Positions 18,401 through 25,642 of a stretch of DNA of 64,000 nt are shown in pieces. A program made the translations under genes and the position numbers. The notes under the pieces were generated by a model, which saw nothing but the letters and a program-made list of their open reading frames with translations, was not told where the DNA came from and searched no databases. Position 1 is the first letter of the stretch. Each line of letters begins with the position of its first letter. The stretch covers positions 24,452 to 88,451 of the IMG/VR virus record IMGVR_UViG_3300031712_000003. The stretch is one strand, 5' to 3'. The DNA is from a virus.

Positions 18401-19751
18401 CTTCGGGGAGGATGAACACGGTGTTGCTGACAGAGGCCGGAATGACCGTGGTGTCAACGAACGCAGCACACTCGACCAAGTACAGCTTGTCATCGACCAA
18501 GGTCGGAACAATCTGAGAGGCATCGAGGGGTTCAGTTCCAGGGGTGTTGAGAGTCGATGATACCGAGTAGCTGGTCCCCCAGTGGACGATTGAGACGTCC
18601 GGAGAGGGGTTAACAACTACGAAGTCCTGATTCTGGATGTAATCCGATCGACCCGAGCTAATCCCACAACGAATGACATTCGTTACTAAGGTATTTGGCA
18701 AGTAGTCAAACGTATCCTGCCAGGTATTCGCCCAGTAGTTGACTGTAACCGTGGAGCCTGGAGGGGGCGCCAAGGCCAGAGTCACAATACCATTGGTCCC
18801 GTCTACTGCAGTCGGGATGACCTGGACGTTGTTGACCTTGACCACAACCTTGGAAGTGTCGGTAGTGGTGATGCCACCGGAGGTCCCGTCCACGATCGGA
18901 CGCTGGAACACACGGAATTGAGTGTTACCGCTCGCCGTTTGACCCGAGGATAGTCCGAGGATACCATTAGCTGTGCCGGCACCGATAAATACCGAGGAAG
19001 CCGCCGTAAGAGTGAGGTGGTTGAGACCTTCATTGTCAGCAAAAACTGACGTTGCAAGCCCTGAGATAGCGGCTGCATCGATCTGAGTCTTCAGGCTCAA
19101 AGCCGTTGAGGACCCAGGAACGAACGTCACTGTCTGCTCAGACCCGTTATTGGGCGTTACCTTCAGTGTATCATTGACACCCGCCACGATGACGAAGGGC
19201 TCGAACCCTGGAGTCGTGATTGATGAAGCAATCACTGAAACCTGAGCTGATACATCGTCCGTGAAGGCAGTATCGCCTCGGTGGAAGTAGTAAGTGACGC
19301 GGACTGTGTCCGTCGGTTGAGGTGGTACTTGCAGAGTGACCTCACCCAAGGATCCGAGCACACTACCAACAGCCACAGGGCTGCCATTCACGGTCACAGT
19401 AACAGACCGTGTATCATTGGTAACTCGACCAAAACCTTGGCCATCTACCAACGGGAAGTTGCGGACTTGGAAGGTAACCCGAGACCCGTCATTCGCCCCA
19501 AGAATGGGGTTCGATGGGTTCGTGTTATCCACGATCCAGCGCAGGGTTACGTCTTCATTGACGATTTGCTCATCAAGAGTAGACGAAGAACCACGCACCA
19601 TTTCGAGATCATCTTGCTCCAGCTCTTCCTGACCGACACCGATAATGAACGGTATCCGCAGGCCAGCAATGAGCGAAGCAACATTGGCCTCGGTCAGTGT
19701 GCGGGAGTATACACCAGGTGGAACGTACGTTGCGAAGGGTCCAAAAGACAT
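15438..19751 (-). CDS. Tail sheath protein, giant form with inserted beta domains
   Basis: This is a 1437-residue contractile sheath subunit, about twice the usual 450-700. The N-terminus (FGPFATYVPPGVYSR) and the C-terminal ~300 residues, ending NLRARI, match sheath proteins; the C-terminal part holds the QGFTRIPRIMDPVEANQTA-type core. Between them lie inserted beta domains. Three carry a T-V-N-G...V-L...PP...V-T-Y pattern. Three others of ~100 residues carry an ND-x2-K-V-x-VNG ... GTAN-x-LLGF pattern (residues ~200-300, ~690-790, ~820-900). The ATG at 19751 follows AGGAGAG at ideal spacing; an in-frame TTG at 19769 is less likely. The inserts probably decorate the outer sheath surface. Confidence 0.92.
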   Translation of the reverse strand: MSFGPFATYVPPGVYSRTLTEANVASLIAGLRIPFIIGVGQEELEQDDLEMVRGSSSTLDEQIVNEDVTLRWIVDNTNPSNPILGANDGSRVTFQVRNFPLVDGQGFGRVTNDTRSVTVTVNGSPVAVGSVLGSLGEVTLQVPPQPTDTVRVTYYFHRGDTAFTDDVSAQVSVIASSITTPGFEPFVIVAGVNDTLKVTPNNGSEQTVTFVPGSSTALSLKTQIDAAAISGLATSVFADNEGLNHLTLTAASSVFIGAGTANGILGLSSGQTASGNTQFRVFQRPIVDGTSGGITTTDTSKVVVKVNNVQVIPTAVDGTNGIVTLALAPPPGSTVTVNYWANTWQDTFDYLPNTLVTNVIRCGISSGRSDYIQNQDFVVVNPSPDVSIVHWGTSYSVSSTLNTPGTEPLDASQIVPTLVDDKLYLVECAAFVDTTVIPASVSNTVFILPEVPTTGNGRDSVLGQSLYSSVANNRQDLITNRPDLIVARVGRNLEDALGRPAATVLSVDGPNRKITLKNALPPDWTVFATFYYNRITDDTYILTNKVPGPLGVGQYEVFSSLFNKNLYQIRFGTKGGGLTQIVQWPRGVEQIPDAMHVGGTPVSETVTVTFGQAVARNAVYTNLGAQPYSFYVGASDTWRTSVNGTTISTLLSGSTRAYLVSQAVPLTGGNITIPVGGATFNLTIDGVALTVSLPAGVITPAAVAVAVNAVIDANVAFSSTAANDLFTAIPGPGSTSTFFVIRGYSTPASVPGGLDHNSNVTINQGTAETLLGFTTFQTAAGTVGALDKPATLIGSVPGTFNITAGLNDIFKIRVNGVDFQVTLPNGASVATSAVVTAVNLVIGSQGTASVGTLGNLNKLRITSVDGSPQSTLLIQDGTANELLGFTEGEFASQTLVSVQEVVDRLMDTTGFAVTNWGTPGTVGHVAPSPNTTGCVAYPDVINSQTYLTIESLTTGATASSVGFVGGTQSAFNTTTGTGIVPGTSGDNGESATNNFVVTSSNPNGSSGTGFPGQTYTDSRTGLRFSILPSTTQYASGGTFTLVISQTFQVNPGIPYYYIPGLETIVTNTVNVGVNDTANVQTFNPSGLEPKNGDYYYISYRYMKQDFSTRIFTTFKTIEANYGQLNAENRVVLGAYLAILNGAVLVGITQVLKVPNTNQAAASSFITAIQGLATPLPGNVKPDVLVPLSTDTAVYSALTQHCEVMSNIRNQSERMGMIGFASGTSPTTAQSVAKGLFSSRIVAFYPDSSVVTFTDELGNTFESLVDGTFYAAAMAGAVCSPAVDVATPYTHRQLQGFTRIPRIMDPVEANQTAVAGITVLEDLQPIIRVRQGLTTNMTSVLTRLPTVTQIADYVSISSRSVLDAFVGTKFLASRTNEVEVSMTSLFKQLIQQEIVAAFTGISATVDPNDPTTLNAEAYYQPIFPLLYLVLTFNLRARI

Positions 19752-19841
19752 CCGACTCTCCTGACTCAATTGGTCTGAACAGGTCTGATTCGATTTGATC
19801 TTGGAAGTCTGTCAAGACTACCTAATAGATAGAACAGCGAT

Positions 19842-19891
19842 TCGATCTGAGTCTGGATTTACATTTGGATGTCCGGCCCCTTAGAACCGGA
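19842..19891 (-). promoter_or_regulatory. Hairpin plus ATGTAAAT element upstream of the sheath gene
   Basis: Reading on the minus strand, a 5-bp stem (TCCGG/CCGGA, 19872-19891, 10-base loop) is followed by CCAAATGTAAATCCAGACTCAGATC-like words (described here in parts: ATGTAAAT, CAGACTCAGATC). The same arrangement is present at 7691-7728 and 30476-30512. About 90 bases separate it from the sheath ATG. A TTGACA at 19810-19815 lies nearer the gene but lacks a convincing -10. It is a candidate promoter of the sheath transcript. Confidence 0.4.
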
Positions 19892-19922
19892 GGAACTTAC
19901 TCTGACTCCAGGGAACAAGACT

Positions 19923-20360
19923 TTATTGGGTTGGCTTTACTTGTGAACCCCGCTCGACTCCCACAGCTAGATCTACTAGTTTTGCGCGGGCATTCCTTTG
20001 AGGTTGCCCCATTGCTGCGTATTCTGTGTATCCTTCACCATCAAGGCGTTCAAGGGCTGGACTACCTCCAACCTCTCGTACTTGCTTCTTGACTTTATCC
20101 CGCTCTCTGTAGGTGGCCCATCGAGACTCAGCACTCCTACCAACTATCTTGTCAGCAGTTGGATAGTCCTGATCATGAACCCCTGAGTTAGCCGGCGCAG
20201 CTCCACCAGCCTTGAACCCAAACCCAAAGGCTGTCCCATCGAACAACCGAGGTGCTTCCTCCTTACAGGAAGGGCATGGGTGTGTCGGGTTGTCCCCGAG
20301 CTTCAATGTGCGTTCAAACCTAGTCGAGCATTGTGCGCACTCGAAGGTATAGCGAGGCAT
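19923..20360 (-). CDS. FmdB-like zinc-ribbon protein
   Basis: The 145-residue protein opens MPRYTFECAQC and has C8-x2-C11 and C29-x2-C32, the zinc-ribbon layout of the FmdB/CxxC_CxxC_SSSS family. The ribbon should bind one zinc ion. The remainder is polar, with a Gly-rich stretch and an Arg/Lys-rich helix (about residues 80-100), and may be disordered. Small FmdB-like proteins occur in bacteria and in many large phages, with no agreed function. This one lies between a connector candidate and the sheath. A second homologue is encoded at 33643-34059. Confidence 0.8.
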   Translation of the reverse strand: MPRYTFECAQCSTRFERTLKLGDNPTHPCPSCKEEAPRLFDGTAFGFGFKAGGAAPANSGVHDQDYPTADKIVGRSAESRWATYRERDKVKKQVREVGGSPALERLDGEGYTEYAAMGQPQRNARAKLVDLAVGVERGSQVKPTQ

Positions 20361-20372
20361 AGAGTACCCCTT

Positions 20373-21539
20373 TCATCCGATCCGTTCGTAATTTGCATTT
20401 CGCCCGACTATTACAGGCGTAGTGTTGAAGAAAAGTGAAGCTTGTGAAAGAGCTTGGATACTAGAAGCCCCGTTGGGCTTCGTGTAAGCCGACGCCCTAC
20501 TAATTGTGTAGGGAAGTGGAAGGTGCATCTCCCAATCAGATTGAATTGCAACACTCATAGAATAGTTGTAGTAGAAGAGCTCCGCAGCCTCATCGTAGAC
20601 TTCCTCGGACTCACCGCCCATTGAAGTATCGGTCAACTCAATCCCTTCAGAGGATAGGTTGCTGCGCTTCTCAGCCCAGAGATACATGAAGACCAGATCC
20701 GCAATCTCTTCCATCTGAATAGGATCCCTAGAGATCACATCCAAATCAAAGGTAGCGTCGAACCGACCACCGAAGGCTTGCGCAGTCTCCACTCGGTCTG
20801 AGTACACGACAACCGCTTGCTTGTCCCCGGGCTTACCCCTCTTGCCAAAGGCGAGTATCACCCCAGGGAGGGTCTTCCAGTCTGCTGTATTCCACGACCA
20901 CTTGATGGGTCCTATCGAAGGAGCGGCGTATCGATAATCAGCCGTAATCAGAGCCCCAGGGAAGAACCCCGTGTGAAAGGTGATCTCCTGAGCTTCGTAG
21001 TCAACCGTGTAGTCAGTACCCTCTACTAATAGGAGGTTCCGGTTGGTCCACATACGAAGTGTCCCCTTGACCGGTTGATTCTGGATAGTAGCCGAAACCA
21101 CTGGCCCTGATTGAGCCTGGATGATGGGTTCGTCGGTGATTGTCAGGAGTGGATCAATGATGAACTCCCCGAACTCTCCTGGAACAGTAGGAGCCGAGAG
21201 ACACTCTATATAGTAGACCCCAGCGGGGATCGGCATCGAATCCCCGGACTCCTTGAGCACAATCAAGTCCTCTTTCACCCACTCAAGTAGGTAGGCTGGT
21301 TCATTGTAGAAGGCCAGCATGACATGGCTCTCTACAGTACCAAGGAAGTTCTGAGGTGACACTTGGACCTTGTTCGCCGACGACCCCTTCACTACGATGC
21401 CATACTGGGGCCGCTCCTCGAATGCGAACTTGTTTTGCACGAAAGGTACGATCTTCTCATAAACTGGATGTCTGGAGAAGCTGTCCTGCAACTCAAGTAT
21501 GAGCCGTCTCTTCAGCGAGGATATTAGGTGAAAGTACAT
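20373..21539 (-). CDS. Neck/tail-terminator or connector protein candidate
   Basis: This 388-residue beta-rich protein has no enzyme motif. Residues ~240-300 contain GGRFDATFDLDVISRDPIQ followed by a helix (MEEIADLVFMYLWAEKR). That pattern fits phage tail-completion/terminator proteins, in which a beta sheet packs on a helix. A central Ig-like segment (TNRNLLLVEGTDYTVDYEA) lies near residues 165-185. The start overlaps the actin-like gene's stop as TAATG. The position just before the sheath and tail genes fits a protein at the top of the tail. The role is inferred from context and predicted fold. Confidence 0.55.
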   Translation of the reverse strand: MYFHLISSLKRRLILELQDSFSRHPVYEKIVPFVQNKFAFEERPQYGIVVKGSSANKVQVSPQNFLGTVESHVMLAFYNEPAYLLEWVKEDLIVLKESGDSMPIPAGVYYIECLSAPTVPGEFGEFIIDPLLTITDEPIIQAQSGPVVSATIQNQPVKGTLRMWTNRNLLLVEGTDYTVDYEAQEITFHTGFFPGALITADYRYAAPSIGPIKWSWNTADWKTLPGVILAFGKRGKPGDKQAVVVYSDRVETAQAFGGRFDATFDLDVISRDPIQMEEIADLVFMYLWAEKRSNLSSEGIELTDTSMGGESEEVYDEAAELFYYNYSMSVAIQSDWEMHLPLPYTISRASAYTKPNGASSIQALSQASLFFNTTPVIVGRNANYERIG

Positions 21540-22555
21540 TATTCTCGGTGCTCGTGCTCAGCTAGCAGCAACAACCCATCTGCCACCGCGTCCAAAGGTC
21601 GTTCAACCCTGAATACCTTGGAGATAGGAATCGGGAAGCCCCTCCTCCTGATAGTCTCGAATTCCTCATTGAAGACATCCATGAATCCCTTAGCCAGTGA
21701 GGTGCCGCCAGAGACAACCAAGGGTAGCTCATCCAAGTGATCGTTTTGTTCCTGCTTGACCCTCTCTGATATCTTCTCCAAGCAATGACGAACCAGAGTT
21801 CTAACATAGAGGGCTATAGCTTCAATGTCTGGTTTACCACTAGGCGGAGAGGCGAGGTTGAACTCCCCTTTCTCCTTTAGGGTGCACATTCTAGCCGCTG
21901 TCGAGCCAACCGCCTTTGCTGCATGAGCATCAATCCAATCCCCACCACCTCTAGCGATGGAGAAGTTCAAACCCATAACTCCAAAGTTAGCTAAAGCTAC
22001 GTTGCACAACCCTGATCCGAACGATAGGGCTAACCCAGAGAACTCTGTGTCAAAACACTGAGAGTAGATGATGGCCAAGGCCTCGTTCGTAGGTTGAGCG
22101 ATATACCCATAATTGGTGATGATCCTACTGAATACGTCCTTGTGGTACTTTACATCCTGGTCGGGTAAGTCAATCGGATCAGCTGGAACACTATAGAAAC
22201 AGTGCTCACCCTTGCACGATGGTTCACCCAGTACGTTACTAATCAAGTGATTAAGTACGTGTTGAGCTTTTAGCGCCCCCGGAGAAATCAGACCCTTGGA
22301 GAGTGGACGCTTGACCTCTTGCTTGAACAAGTTAGCCATTTGGAATGACTTGTCACCGACCACTACAACTTCGCTTTGCTCTTTGAACTCAACAAAGTTG
22401 ATGTTACTCATCTTCAATGTTTTAACGTTCTCAGCGTCTATCTCGATATAGGCGTCGGTGGCTCTCTTGTGGGATATCTCATCCTCTTTGTACCTAGCGG
22501 CCACAAAGTTCATGGTACCCACATCTAGACCAACACCTGGACTCTTGTTTGCCAT
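21539..22555 (-). CDS. Actin/MreB-like ATPase (ASKHA fold)
   Basis: The 338-residue protein has the landmarks of the actin-Hsp70-sugar kinase fold. Phosphate-1 loop is GLDVGT at residues 9-14 (D11-x-G-T). A segment RPLSKGLIS resembles the MreB motif RPxKDGVI. A phosphate-2-like loop reads ALSFGSGLCNVAL, with Ser in place of the usual Asp. GGGDWIDAHAA matches the region after phosphate-2, and the adenosine motif is VVSGGTSLAKGF. It should bind ATP and might polymerise; a ParM/Alp-type filament could position phage DNA or particles. Of three in-frame ATGs I choose 22555, eight bases after AAGGA. It follows the Dps-like gene by 43 bases and overlaps the next gene. Confidence 0.75.
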   Translation of the reverse strand: MANKSPGVGLDVGTMNFVAARYKEDEISHKRATDAYIEIDAENVKTLKMSNINFVEFKEQSEVVVVGDKSFQMANLFKQEVKRPLSKGLISPGALKAQHVLNHLISNVLGEPSCKGEHCFYSVPADPIDLPDQDVKYHKDVFSRIITNYGYIAQPTNEALAIIYSQCFDTEFSGLALSFGSGLCNVALANFGVMGLNFSIARGGGDWIDAHAAKAVGSTAARMCTLKEKGEFNLASPPSGKPDIEAIALYVRTLVRHCLEKISERVKQEQNDHLDELPLVVSGGTSLAKGFMDVFNEEFETIRRRGFPIPISKVFRVERPLDAVADGLLLLAEHEHRE

Positions 22556-22598
22556 TTTCATATTCCTTTTCATCTGTTATGATTTTGATTTGGGTTGA

Positions 22599-23300
22599 TT
22601 AGGCTAGTCTCTGCCTGAGTAGGTAGAGGTGACTCTCGTGCTTGTCTTCGATGCCGGCCATCATATTGTCGACGCCCCGCGATAGCTCACCCTTCTCCTT
22701 CATCACCTTGGCGACCTCAGACATGCACTCCACGAACTGGGTCTCGGCTAGTAGGCTAACTTCAAGGTAGGACTTCGGGTTCTCACTCTCACCGGACACA
22801 ATCCCATCACCACAGTACTTCTTGATGATGTACGCAATGATCCTGGCTTGAAGCCCGGGGTGCATCTTGTCGAGTGGGGCACCAGTACCAACAGCCTTCT
22901 CAGCCACACCATCGATCTCGTCAGACGTCTCTTCATACAGACGCTGGAATAGGAGATGGTCAGCGTAGTAAGTCTCACCATAGGTCAACCAGTGATGGCT
23001 CTGATGGATATCTGCCAATGCCCTCAGAAAGACAAGGACAGTAGGTAGTCCGTAACCAAGACCATTGGCCATCTTGCTTGCAGCTGCCACGAGGGTCCTC
23101 TGCGAAGCCTGCTTGTCCATTCGAACCTTCATCCCAGGGAGATAAGGAGGACCGTGGAAAAACGGATTGTAGGATGACGGATCTTGCCAGATCACTGATG
23201 TTGCATCATCAGGTGGGGTTCCTAAGTTACTAACCCCAGGGTGATCAGGTGCCGGAGAGAATGACGGGTCTTTAGAAGCAGTTTTCCAACGTGGGTCCAT
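22599..23300 (-). CDS. Dps/ferritin-like protein
   Basis: The 233-residue protein has ~70 extra N-terminal residues, then a four-helix ferritin-like core. Residues 103-134 align without gaps to the Dps ferroxidase region. H103-W matches the Dps His-Trp, H115 lies 12 residues on, and D130 and E134 match the Asp and Glu of the DxxxE pair. The fifth ligand position, usually Asp or Glu, is Q119. The C-terminal helix (residues ~205-231) has the EDKHESHLYLLRQRL pattern of Dps helix D. Dps proteins oxidise and store iron, detoxify peroxide and often compact DNA. The ATG at 23300 overlaps the upstream stop (TGATG) and follows GGGAGG. It may be a virion protein or protect phage DNA. Confidence 0.75.
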   Translation of the reverse strand: MDPRWKTASKDPSFSPAPDHPGVSNLGTPPDDATSVIWQDPSSYNPFFHGPPYLPGMKVRMDKQASQRTLVAAASKMANGLGYGLPTVLVFLRALADIHQSHHWLTYGETYYADHLLFQRLYEETSDEIDGVAEKAVGTGAPLDKMHPGLQARIIAYIIKKYCGDGIVSGESENPKSYLEVSLLAETQFVECMSEVAKVMKEKGELSRGVDNMMAGIEDKHESHLYLLRQRLA

Positions 23301-24439
23301 CACGCCCTCCCGAGTCTCTGTTCGAGTTGTCTGGCTATTAGAGTGCACTCCTCAGCCAGATGTAGGATCTCAGGCTGAAGGTAGGTCATTACAAAGGTGG
23401 GATCCTCTGTGCGACCAACGCCAACTCTTTTCACGCCATCTGAGTGCTTTTTGCACTCTTTTAGGGCTTCAAGGATCTTTTCGTATTGATCCGTAATGAT
23501 CTTGATTGCTGGGTGTTTCTCACCCTTATCCATGAACTCAGCCGCCATCTCCCACTGCTCTTGTGAGCTAGCGTTCTTCTTGAACCAGATATGAGGAGCA
23601 AGAGTATTAGCAGGGATCGACTTCTTCATGTATCGAAGAATCTCCTCGTCATTCTTCACCTGAGGTCGGCTATCATCAACCACGATCTTGTCGCCTTCCC
23701 ACTTGGCGAAGTTACTACCTCCAAGACCGTTCTTTTCGAGTTTCTTACCATCAGTGGTGAGCATTCCACCATGAGCTGGCTTTCCCTCGTAGAAGGCGTC
23801 AACTACCTTTTTCTCAGGGGCAGTTAGAGCCGCCACCTTGATCTCAGCTGTCTTGGGTTCAGCCTTTGGCTCAGCTTTCTTTGGTACGTTGTAGTTGATC
23901 TCGAACTGTTTTGTATCCTTCAAACGCTCTTCAAGCTCAAACGGACCCATACCCTCTTCCTGAAGAGTAGTGGCGAATGCAGGGTCATAGCCCTTGACCG
24001 CCAACATGGCCTCCATCTCTGCAAGGAACTTTGCACTAGGGTCAGGAGCGGTCTCTAGCTTCAATTCCTTGCCAACCTCATTCAAGGTGAACCGCTGAGG
24101 TTTGGCCGGGAAAGTCTTACCAGTGAGTGGAGACTTGACTGTACCCACGAGACGCTGATCACAGTAGAAGCTTCCGCCATCAGGGTCCGCATAGTGCCAA
24201 AGAGACCCTTTGATCTTGGCATCACCCGCGCGAAGCTCCTTGGAGATATCCGTTAGAGATTGACGAGTCGGCTTTGCTGGGAAACTTCTTCCGGTGAATG
24301 GTGAGCGAACCGTACCTAGGCGACGCTCTGACAGGTAGAAAACGGTCCCTTCAGGGTCCAAGTACTTCCAAAGTACAGCGGCTGCTGTCTTCTCAACTAT
24401 GGACCCTACTCGGTTCAGAAGTCTGTCTTTGGCGCTCAT
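23300..24439 (-). CDS. Unknown protein with a duplicated ~48-residue N-terminal domain
   Basis: I do not recognise this 379-residue protein. Its N-terminal part contains two tandem copies of one module: LWKYLDPEGTVFYLSERRLG and LWHYADPDGGSFYCDQRLVG. Each is followed by TV-(R/K)-SP-(F/L)-TG-(R/K)-(S/T)-FPAKP and a helix. Then come a charged linker, a middle domain near residues 205-290 and a helical C-terminus (residues ~300-379). Translation starts at the ATG at 24439, eight bases after GGAG; an in-frame TTG at 24445 is discounted. Its stop overlaps the Dps-like start, so the two are translationally coupled. The repeats could be small ligand- or peptidoglycan-binding units. Confidence 0.75.
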   Translation of the reverse strand: MSAKDRLLNRVGSIVEKTAAAVLWKYLDPEGTVFYLSERRLGTVRSPFTGRSFPAKPTRQSLTDISKELRAGDAKIKGSLWHYADPDGGSFYCDQRLVGTVKSPLTGKTFPAKPQRFTLNEVGKELKLETAPDPSAKFLAEMEAMLAVKGYDPAFATTLQEEGMGPFELEERLKDTKQFEINYNVPKKAEPKAEPKTAEIKVAALTAPEKKVVDAFYEGKPAHGGMLTTDGKKLEKNGLGGSNFAKWEGDKIVVDDSRPQVKNDEEILRYMKKSIPANTLAPHIWFKKNASSQEQWEMAAEFMDKGEKHPAIKIITDQYEKILEALKECKKHSDGVKRVGVGRTEDPTFVMTYLQPEILHLAEECTLIARQLEQRLGRA

Positions 24440-24473
24440 GGTCAATCTCCGTAACTGTCAGATCCTAAGTACT

Positions 24474-25133
24474 TTAACGACTCTTACCCTTCCGTAACTC
24501 CCTGAGTGCTTTGCTCGCTACTGCTGCCGAGTTACCTTCAACTCTATCCTCCTTTACAGTCAACTTCTTTGGAGTGTCGAAGGTTGGAACGAAGTTCGGA
24601 ACATCATCCTCCACAGAGATCCCAGCAGACTTAAACTCCTTGCCTGAAGCTTGAACCACTACCTGGGCCGGCATGCTGTCGAGTTTTTCCAGAATGGTGT
24701 TTAGCTTCGAGTCCTCCCCTTTGAACTTCCCGAGTTCGATTCGAAGCTGACTACACTCAGCAAGCAACTGTCCGCACTCGGTATTGGCGGACTCCAACTC
24801 CCCCTTTAACCTTTGAATCTCCAGATTGGCTACTCTCAACTCAGATTGGACTTGCTGGTGATTGTACCGAAGCTCCAAAAGCTCAGAGTGGGCCACTACT
24901 GGAGTTAACTCAACCGGTTCACTTCGAGGTTGACCCGAGAGGGCATTATCGAGTCTAGGGTTGGTGCCAAGCTCAATGATTCGATTCTGGGACATCAACT
25001 TACCCAGATCTCGTGAATCACATGCTAAGTTACCAGGAATCGTAACTGGAACACCCCGTGGTACCCTGAAGCGTATGTCTTCAATAACGAGATCTTCCCT
25101 AACTGATTGAACAATCATATCACCTTGGCTCAT
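24474..25133 (-). CDS. Coiled-coil protein of unknown function
   Basis: This 219-residue protein has a short N-terminal beta domain (residues ~1-55, with FRVPRGVPVTIPG) followed by a coiled coil (residues ~80-155, heptad-like Leu/Ile/Glu). The C-terminus is Lys/Val-rich and basic (KALRELRKGKSR). It overlaps the upstream head-tail protein by ATGA and precedes the duplicated-domain gene. The Thr-Ile-Pro N-terminal strand could be a docking segment for a virion part. The real-gene call rests on coupling and codon order; function is unknown. Confidence 0.7.
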   Translation of the reverse strand: MSQGDMIVQSVREDLVIEDIRFRVPRGVPVTIPGNLACDSRDLGKLMSQNRIIELGTNPRLDNALSGQPRSEPVELTPVVAHSELLELRYNHQQVQSELRVANLEIQRLKGELESANTECGQLLAECSQLRIELGKFKGEDSKLNTILEKLDSMPAQVVVQASGKEFKSAGISVEDDVPNFVPTFDTPKKLTVKEDRVEGNSAAVASKALRELRKGKSR

Positions 25134-25636
25134 GACATTCTGATCACTTTCTTAGCTGCATTTTTAGCGACCATCGTTACCTCAGAGACGATGGCCTTTC
25201 TGATTTGGGTTCTGGCTTCCTTCTTTGCCTTCTCAATGAAGTCGTAAGGTGGGCGTCCTGGGTGAACCCACTTTCCGTCCTTCATCGACTTGATGGTCGC
25301 CGACCTGAAGATAAGTTTCCCCTCCTCAGTAATAATAGGAATAGGAGCTCGAGACTTCGTCAACCACCTCATCTGCCCCTTGCGCTGCCCTCGCATCAAA
25401 TAGGTAAACGCTGGGTGCTTGGAGTAGAGGGTGAGTGACGAAGGACCAACCTCGACCATGAGCGACTTTGCCAATGCCTTCTTGGCACGCTCCGAGAAAG
25501 TGGACTGGACCAGCTTATCCCGTAACCTACGGAGAACACTGTATTTTACCCGATTCAGGGCATTCTCTGGGCTTACCCCCAAACCTCGAAGAAGGGGCTT
25601 ACCGTAGAGTGAGGTTAGTTTGTAATCTTGTGGCAT
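25130..25636 (-). CDS. Head-tail joining / tail completion protein (HK97 gp10-like candidate)
   Basis: The 168-residue, basic protein has helices at residues ~25-60, beta strands at ~60-115, a conserved-looking GKWVHPGRPPYDFIEKAKKEAR stretch near residues 122-143 (given here as GKWVHPGRPPYDF and the following helix), and a C-terminal helix. The WVHPG-x-P-x-x-F motif before a long helix is typical of HK97-gp10-like neck proteins that join head and tail. The gene lies among neck genes upstream of the sheath. It overlaps the next gene by ATGA. No strong ribosome site was seen at its ATG. Confidence 0.65.
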   Translation of the reverse strand: MPQDYKLTSLYGKPLLRGLGVSPENALNRVKYSVLRRLRDKLVQSTFSERAKKALAKSLMVEVGPSSLTLYSKHPAFTYLMRGQRKGQMRWLTKSRAPIPIITEEGKLIFRSATIKSMKDGKWVHPGRPPYDFIEKAKKEARTQIRKAIVSEVTMVAKNAAKKVIRMS

Positions 25637-25642
25637 TTTCTA

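Noticed and set aside
19795-19815. TTGACA with TCGAAT at 16 bases upstream of the sheath gene
   Set aside because: The -35 is perfect but the -10 lacks the key second A; it cannot be separated from chance in this window.
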